The notes under the pieces: generated by a model
Seen by the model: the letters and a program-made list of their open reading frames with translations, nothing else
The model's database searches: none
Told to the model about the DNA's origin: nothing
Source of the DNA: Natrialbaceae archaeon
GTDB lineage: Archaea > Halobacteriota > Halobacteria > Halobacteriales > Natrialbaceae
DNA length: 64,000 nucleotides
Assembly (NCBI GenBank): GCA_003559215.1
Contig: PWMF01000215.1
Span: 1-64,000, forward strand
Reading direction: 5' to 3'
Position numbers and translations under genes: made by a program
In this document: one piece after another, positions 59,871 through 64,000 of the stretch
How the letters are laid out: the number at the start of each line of letters is the position of its first letter
How positions within the stretch are numbered: the first letter of the stretch is position 1

Positions 59871-60932
59871 TCAATCCCGCTTTAGGAGCCAGTCGACGAT
59901 CCGCGGCCACCCCCGCTCGTGGGCGACCTCCGCCACGGAGAGCCCGACGTGGCCGGTCGGAAGCTCGATGGTCTCGGTCTCGTCGCTCCCGATCTCCTCG
60001 AGAATCGGGATGCTCGCCTCCCGGGGAACGAACCTGTCGTCCTCACCGAGAGCGAGCAGGGTCGGGGCGTCGATCGCCGAGAGGTCCACCTGCTGGACGC
60101 CGAGTCGGAGCTCGTTCTCGATAAGTCGGTTCTCGAGGAGCAGGTCTCCGACGAACTCGCGGTAGAGCCGCGCCGGAACGTCGGGGCCGCCCAGGCCCCA
60201 CTCGAGTTTCCGCCCCCGTTCCTCGACGAACGCTGGATCGTCAAGTCGATCCCAGAGTCGAAGCGGTTCGGTGACGGTGTACTCGACCGGTTTCCGACAC
60301 GCGAGGCCGACCTCGAGCAGCGGCGTCGGAACGGCGTCGAACACCCTCGTTACCTGCTCGTGGTCGTGTCCGTCCGCGAGCGTCCGAAACAGCTCCATGT
60401 CGTCCCCGGCGCGAAAGTCGATCGGCGGTCCCTGGAGGACGAGCGTCCGGACGCGATCCGGAAACAGGGCGGCGTAGGCGACGACGAGCGGGACGGACGT
60501 CGAGTAGCCCAGCAGGTGTACCGACTCGGCCCCCTCCTGCTCGCGGACGGCGTCGACGCAGTTCGCGAGGAATCGCGTCACGTAGTCCTCGAGTCCGAGC
60601 GAGCGATCGATCGGCGACGGATCTCCCCAGTCGACGATGTAGACGGGGATCCCTCGCTCGAGGAACTGTCCGACGACGCTTCGATCCGCCGAGAAATCGA
60701 GGATTGAGGGATCGTTGATGAACGCGTAGGCGATCACTACCGGCGTCGCGTCGGTCGTCCCCTCCGGGTCGTACCGTCGGAGCCGAACCGGGGACTCCTC
60801 GTAGACCACGTCGTACGGCGTCTCGCCCGGTTCGGTCGCGGCGAGCTGGAGCGTTCGGTACGGCGCCTGCCCGAGCTTCCGGGGGGTTCGGGCGGTCCGA
60901 TCCGCGAGCTGGCGCGAGAGCTCGAGAAGGTC
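59871..60932 (-). CDS. PhaC-like alpha/beta hydrolase with serine nucleophile
   Basis: A 353-residue protein of the polyhydroxyalkanoate synthase-like branch of the alpha/beta hydrolases (VVYEESPVRLRRYDP at the start; VPVYIVDWGDPSPIDRSLGLEDYV; VRTLVLQGPPIDFRAGDDMELFR). In PhaC the box is G-x-C-x-G; here it is GYSTS with Ser145, so a hydrolase or thioesterase is more likely than a PHA polymerase. Catalytic Asp is in LGEDDRFVP and His in LPTGHVGLSV. ATG at 60932 is preferred; a GTG 14 codons upstream is in frame. Phasin or PhaE genes are not in the window. Confidence 0.75.
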   Translation of the reverse strand, partial: DLLELSRQLADRTARTPRKLGQAPYRTLQLAATEPGETPYDVVYEESPVRLRRYDPEGTTDATPVVIAYAFINDPSILDFSADRSVVGQFLERGIPVYIVDWGDPSPIDRSLGLEDYVTRFLANCVDAVREQEGAESVHLLGYSTSVPLVVAYAALFPDRVRTLVLQGPPIDFRAGDDMELFRTLADGHDHEQVTRVFDAVPTPLLEVGLACRKPVEYTVTEPLRLWDRLDDPAFVEERGRKLEWGLGGPDVPARLYREFVGDLLLENRLIENELRLGVQQVDLSAIDAPTLLALGEDDRFVPREASIPILEEIGSDETETIELPTGHVGLSVAEVAHERGWPRIVDWLLKRD

Positions 60933-61016
60933 CATCTGTCGTCCGTAGTCGAACAGTCCACGCGCTTGAGTCACGCGCTTGCAGGGCTCGTCGCTGTCGA
61001 GCCCGCGGAGTCGGTG

Positions 61017-61961
61017 CTAATCCCCGGAGCGCGGGCGACCGGGGCTCGAGGCGGGCGGGGACGAACCGGCCGTCGGTTCGGCGGCCCCGCTCCCCCGCCG
61101 AAGCCGTCGCTTGGCACGCCCGGCGAGGTTTTTCAGCAGGATACGTCCCGAAAACGAGAGGCTGTGGCGCAGTTTCCGGTAGTAGACCTCGCCCAGCTCG
61201 GCCTCGGGGACGGTCGTCGGCTCGAACGTCGGATCCCGAAGGTTGGCGAAGCCCTCGCTCAGCAGCGAGATCTGTCGGCCCACGACGCGGTCGAAGACGT
61301 CCCACAGCGTGGGGCAGTCGTCGATCGGGACGTCGTCGTACGCGACGATCTCGCCGCCGTCGATCGACTCGTTCAGCCGCTGGAGCGTGGCGCCGCATCG
61401 GTCCTGCCCGTCGTGAAACACCGCCGGCGGCCCCATCCCCCGGTACGATCGAATGTCGGCTGGGTGGAAGCTCAGCACCCCGAACTCGGGCGCCTCGAGG
61501 ATCGGTCCGCGGACGAGTCCGAAGCCGAAAAGCACCAGCGCGTCACACTCCTCGGCGACGCGATCGACGACGGCGTCCGGAAACTCGTACCAGGTGCCGT
61601 CGGTTTCGGGCTCACACCGGACGTGGTCGGCCTCGGCGAGGGCGGCGACGTTCTCGACCGATTGGCGCCGCCAGAGCGGCCGCTCCTCGCCGATCAGCTT
61701 GGCGAGGTTGCGCTCAGCGAGCACGAGCGCCCACGCCCGCTGGCGCCCGAAAAGGCCGACGAACTGTCGGGCGTCCGCCAGCCCGAGCCGGTTTCGCGTG
61801 TTCCACGCCTCGGGGTCGCTGTCGGCTTTCTCCTCGTTAGTAACGACCAGCGACACCGTCACGTCGTGGTCGGCCTGTAGCTGCTCGAGGGCACGGACCT
61901 GCCACTCGTTGAGGTAGGAATCGGCCAGGATCCCGATCGTCTTCGGCCCGGATCGTGTCAT
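61017..61961 (-). CDS. formyltransferase family protein
   Basis: A 314-residue protein of the formyl_trans_N fold, related to methionyl-tRNA formyltransferase and sugar N-formyltransferases. The catalytic region is SFHPADIRSYRGMGPPAVFHDG (the H-x-S-L-L-P..-x-Y-R-G equivalent) and DRCGATLQRLNESIDGGEIV (G-x-T-l/I.....D.G.iv). The C-terminus is basic and Ser/Pro-rich. Archaea do not formylate initiator tRNA, so a role in sugar or cofactor formylation is more likely. The HxSLLP asparagine triad needs checking. Confidence 0.82.
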   Translation of the reverse strand: MTRSGPKTIGILADSYLNEWQVRALEQLQADHDVTVSLVVTNEEKADSDPEAWNTRNRLGLADARQFVGLFGRQRAWALVLAERNLAKLIGEERPLWRRQSVENVAALAEADHVRCEPETDGTWYEFPDAVVDRVAEECDALVLFGFGLVRGPILEAPEFGVLSFHPADIRSYRGMGPPAVFHDGQDRCGATLQRLNESIDGGEIVAYDDVPIDDCPTLWDVFDRVVGRQISLLSEGFANLRDPTFEPTTVPEAELGEVYYRKLRHSLSFSGRILLKNLAGRAKRRLRRGSGAAEPTAGSSPPASSPGRPRSGD

Positions 61962-62143
61962 GGTACGTTCGTCCGCCCGTCTCCCCCTTAGTTACAGTCA
62001 CCGTGCGTTCGGTTACGGGCTCCGAACAGAAGGGTAGACTCGCTCGTTACATCCCCGTCGAACTCAGTTCGGCAGCGAGCGGGAGCGCTCGGCTCGATAC
62101 GGACTCGTCGCCGGGCGCTCGAAGACAGGAAGAAAAGCGGCGA

Positions 62144-62434
62144 CTACGACTCCGAGAGCAGTTCCTCGACGTACTGCTGTTCCCACTCCCGGCGCGCCTC
62201 GAGTTCGCGCTTGCCCCGCCGCGTAACGGTGTAGAAGTTCGTCCGTCGGTCGACCTGGCCCTTTTCGACGAGCCCCTTGTCGACGAGCGTGTCGAGGTTC
62301 GGATACAGCCGTCCGTGGTGGATGTCCTTCTCGTAGTACCCCTCGAGTTCCTCCTGGATCGCCAGCCCGTGGGGCTCGTCCTGCCCCTCGATGACGTACA
62401 ACAGGTCCCGTTGAAAGCCGGTTAAATCGTACAT
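62144..62434 (-). CDS. PadR family transcriptional regulator
   Basis: A 96-residue winged-helix protein: YDLTGFQRDLLYVIEGQDEPHGLAIQEELEGYYEKDIHHGRLYPNLDTLVDKGLVEKGQVDRRTNFYTVTRRGKRELEARREW is read here in parts as helix-turn-helix (LAIQEELEGYY), wing (GQVDRRTNFY) and C-terminal helix. The LYPNLDTL stretch is the PadR hallmark. A TATA box GATATAATAC (about 62455-62463) lies about 25 nt before the ATG, so the mRNA is leaderless. Target genes are unknown. Confidence 0.9.
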   Translation of the reverse strand: MYDLTGFQRDLLYVIEGQDEPHGLAIQEELEGYYEKDIHHGRLYPNLDTLVDKGLVEKGQVDRRTNFYTVTRRGKRELEARREWEQQYVEELLSES

Positions 62435-62531
62435 GTTTTCTCGATTGAGCTATTGATATAATACGATATCGGAATCGAACCGATCCCTGAACCGAGTCCG
62501 CTCGTCCCGCTCGGACGGTCTCGAACGACGG

Positions 62532-62672
62532 TTATTTTGAGAGGGCCACGTCGGTACCGCGACACTCGGGACAGATTCGTTCGCCCCCGACCCTCGGATC
62601 CTCGTCACGAACCCTCCAGTTGAGTTCGTTCGCCTCCCCGCTCCAACGACACGTTCGACACTCGGATCGCAT
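62532..62672 (-). CDS. tiny zinc-ribbon protein, 46 residues
   Basis: The sequence opens MRSECRTCRWSGEANELNW and ends ICPECRGTDVALSK; two CxxC pairs about 27 residues apart form a zinc ribbon. Codon use is normal for this genome. A longer frame begins at 62828 but lacks natural composition before the Met. Its first 68 bp overlap the next-upstream Cys-rich frame, so the pair may be coupled. No named family recognised. Confidence 0.65.
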   Translation of the reverse strand: MRSECRTCRWSGEANELNWRVRDEDPRVGGERICPECRGTDVALSK

Positions 62673-62886
62673 CGAGTCCGGTACACCGCGGGAAATGATA
62701 CCTCTTTTTGCACGGTAGCGAACAGGTGTCCGGATCGACCGAATCGGCGAGACACACTCGAGGGACAGCCTCGTGGCTGTAAAACGCACACGCGGCGAAC
62801 GTACAAGAAGGACGAACCCCGACGACACCCTCGCGGTGGCACCGTAGTTGGTCGAACGGAGCGGTCCGGCTCCGGGATCCGCTCAC
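62605..62886 (-). CDS. possible Cys-rich small protein, 93 residues
   Basis: A GTG at 62886 overlaps the stop codon of the preceding zinc-ribbon gene by 4 bp (GTGA), which hints at coupled translation. The protein has eight cysteines in a metal-binding-like series (LRCHREG, SCTFAAC, RVCLAD, DTCSLPCKKRYHFPRC) and normal codon use, but overlaps the next zinc-ribbon gene by 68 bp. It could be a real metal-binding protein or a chance frame. Confidence 0.42.
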   Translation of the reverse strand: MSGSRSRTAPFDQLRCHREGVVGVRPSCTFAACAFYSHEAVPRVCLADSVDPDTCSLPCKKRYHFPRCTGLDAIRVSNVSLERGGERTQLEGS

Positions 62887-63059
62887 TCGGTCGTCGCGTA
62901 CGGATCGGTCGGCCTACTCTCCAGTACTTCGAACGACGTACCCCCGCAGGAACACTGGCGGACGCCGATCGGCTCGATCGCTCCGCCGTCGGACTGCCGG
63001 ACTGCGAATACGTTTCCACACTTCGTACACGTCCCGGCAGCCCTGGTTTTGGACGCCAT
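62883..63059 (-). CDS. small zinc-ribbon protein, 58 residues
   Basis: Read on the minus strand. The product opens MASKTRAAGTCTKCGNVFAV and contains a CTKC pair near residue 11 and CSCGG near residue 36, then an acidic end (SRPTDPYATTE). A TATA box CTTATATCG (63082-63090) is centred 27 nt before the ATG, giving a leaderless mRNA. This is the first gene of a short run of Cys-rich genes on the minus strand. Confidence 0.7.
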   Translation of the reverse strand: MASKTRAAGTCTKCGNVFAVRQSDGGAIEPIGVRQCSCGGTSFEVLESRPTDPYATTE

Positions 63060-63120
63060 ACCTGTCCTATCAGTATCGCTCGATATAAGCCGTCCGTGAA
63101 TTCGAACGTAGTACCCGGGC

Positions 63121-63139
63121 TGTTACTACGGGAGTAACA
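63121..63139. promoter_or_regulatory. hairpin upstream of the zinc-ribbon genes, candidate operator
   Basis: TGTTACT-ACGGG-AGTAACA, a perfect 7-bp inverted repeat with a 5-bp centre, lies about 45 bp upstream of the TATA box of the zinc-ribbon gene run. The position suits a regulator binding site. Confidence 0.45.
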
Positions 63140-63732
63140 ACTTCGATCCACGACAGGGTGACAGCGCGTCGCGTTCGACCGCCGCTGTAGCCAGAACCCG
63201 CCTCGAGCGAGAGCGGACGGCGGTAAGGGGCCGAGTCGATTCAGCCCCGACTGACGGTCGACCATTCCGAGAAAGCGCGCGAGGTGAAGTCCCGCTTCAG
63301 CTCGCTCCGTGTGGTTCGTGTGTAGATGGTTCGTGGTGCGAGGTCGGTGGGATTGAGGGCATGACCTCTGACCGTTAGGGCAGTTCGAATAACTCCCCCA
63401 CCGACCACGTTGTTCTACTTAGGGTGGTTATAATAATCTTTTTATTAGTCAGGCATAATAAGAAGTTCAGCTGACCAGCTAAACATACTAGACGAGGCGC
63501 GGTTTCGACCGTGGATCGACCTCTTGCACGGTCGATCCTCGAGTCGACGGGGTTCCCGGACGAGCCGATGTTCCAGTCGCTCGGAACGCAGAGTTCGAAA
63601 CCTCGCGAAAGAGCAGCGATGGGGGGGGAGGGGAGTGGCCGGGGAACCCCACGAGCGATGCGTGTCAGAGGCGGTATTCCGCCGAACGTTTCCCACAACA
63701 CCGTATTGAAATAAATACTTTCTGTCCGACTT
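63140..63732. other. about 590 bp without a supported gene
   Basis: Mixed composition; the middle (63410-63500) is AT-rich. Minus-strand frames (for example 63375-63701) have odd composition and no known domain. A minus-strand stretch ending WSVGELFELP with a stop at about 63375 could be the end of a decayed gene. A T-run near 63730 may end the minus-strand dehydrogenase transcript. Confidence 0.4.
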
Positions 63733-64000
63733 TTAGTTTTGCCTGTCGGCCCAGGCGAGGAACAGTTCCTCCTTCGAGGCCAATCCCTCGTCGGGCAGGG
63801 CGTGCTCGAGGACGTAGCTACTCGCCTCGTGTTCGTTGTCCCACATCGCCTGGTGGGCCTCCGGAAGGTCGTCCCAGTCGACGACCTCGGGGTCGGTGAG
63901 ATCGATCTCGCCAGCGTCGATCGCTTCGTTCAACTGTTCGACCTCGTAGGCGTTGCTGAGGTGCGTGCCGAGGATTTCGGCGGTCGGCATCAACACCTCG
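63733..64000 (-). CDS. zinc-binding-type dehydrogenase/crotonyl-CoA reductase-like, C-terminal end only
   Basis: The frame is open to the right window edge, so the N-terminal part lies outside. The 88 visible residues read ...AEILGTHLSNAYEVEQLNEAIDAG...LPEAHQAMWDNEHEASSYVLEHALP, the C-terminal pattern of medium-chain dehydrogenases near crotonyl-CoA carboxylase/reductase. Catalytic residues are not in view. Ends DRQN. Confidence 0.65.
   Translation of the reverse strand, partial: EVLMPTAEILGTHLSNAYEVEQLNEAIDAGEIDLTDPEVVDWDDLPEAHQAMWDNEHEASSYVLEHALPDEGLASKEELFLAWADRQN

Noticed and set aside
62470-62490. ggaatcgaaccgatcc, resembling a tRNA T arm
   Set aside because: No acceptor or anticodon arms can be built around it.
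62450-63265. 271-residue minus-strand frame over the zinc-ribbon genes
   Set aside because: Low-quality composition (Arg/Ser-rich) and it conflicts with three better-supported short frames.
1-64000. CRISPR arrays, rRNA genes, replication origin
   Set aside because: No regularly spaced repeats, rRNA sequence, or Orc1/Cdc6 gene with origin repeats was seen.

Overview
The window is chromosomal DNA of an extremely halophilic archaeon (haloarchaeon). The evidence is the very high GC, strongly acidic proteins, twin-arginine signal peptides on exported proteins, TATA-like boxes about 25-30 nt upstream of many start codons (leaderless transcripts), a fibrillarin/Nop5 pair, XPB and Bax1 homologues, and several families typical of haloarchaea (DUF4013, DUF63, DUF2391, DUF309). 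The very frequent CTCGAG/TCGAG words suggest the Natrialbaceae (Natrinema/Haloterrigena type); that placement is inference.

Layout. 1-12.1 kb: a broken-off M24 peptidase, then a carbohydrate locus. It has a winged-helix regulator, a CUT1-type sugar ABC importer (ATPase, two permeases, Tat lipoprotein), a Tat-exported GH3 beta-glucosidase, a DUF4013 membrane protein, an AGE-family epimerase and a Gfo/Idh/MocA sugar dehydrogenase. 12.1-19.1 kb: gamma-glutamylcysteine synthetase-type ligase, hybrid cluster protein, fibrillarin-Nop5, two membrane proteins and an inositol monophosphatase/FBPase. 19.3-20.5 kb: an accessory pocket with a two-gene operon of tiny proteins, an IS200/IS605-type hairpin relic, tRNA-Leu(CAA) with a nearby copy of its 3' end, and a 53-residue zinc finger. 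20.6-33.3 kb: DUF309, an aspartoacylase-like hydrolase, a two-part YeeE/YedE sulfur transporter, a monothiol glutaredoxin, an ASCH protein, an amidohydrolase, an MFS transporter, a CysD/PAPS-reductase-like protein, an FMN-binding protein and a free-standing E2-type acyltransferase. 33.3-36.7 kb: an aldo-keto reductase, a PAC2 protein, and an RNA m5C methyltransferase overlapping a separate PUA-like gene. 36.7-42.4 kb: a dipeptide/oligopeptide ABC importer with fused ATPases.

42.6-49.1 kb holds the two halves of a DNA-repair pair (Bax1 nuclease and XPB helicase). Between them lie a sodium/solute symporter with a tiny partner protein, a sensory-rhodopsin-transducer (ASRT) protein and PanE. 49.2-57.2 kb holds the Hsp70 machine grpE, dnaK and dnaJ. 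The grpE-dnaK interval contains a visibly AT-richer island (about 49.9-52.4 kb) with a HEAT-like protein and a cysteine-containing protein carrying a perfect HExxHxxGxxH zinc-protease signature, plus an exported polysaccharide deacetylase. 57.2-60 kb: DJ-1/PfpI, a duplicated half-ANL protein, a one-domain thioredoxin-reductase relative, and DUF892. 60-64 kb: a PhaC-like hydrolase with serine in place of the usual cysteine, a formyltransferase, a PadR regulator, a run of tiny zinc-ribbon proteins and the C-terminal end of a zinc-binding-type dehydrogenase cut by the window edge.

The best candidates for something undescribed are the HEAT plus HExxHxxGxxH pair inside the chaperone cluster, and the tRNA-Leu pocket. 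Several genes of 46-58 residues were read directly from the sequence. No complete insertion sequence, CRISPR array, rRNA or replication origin is visible.
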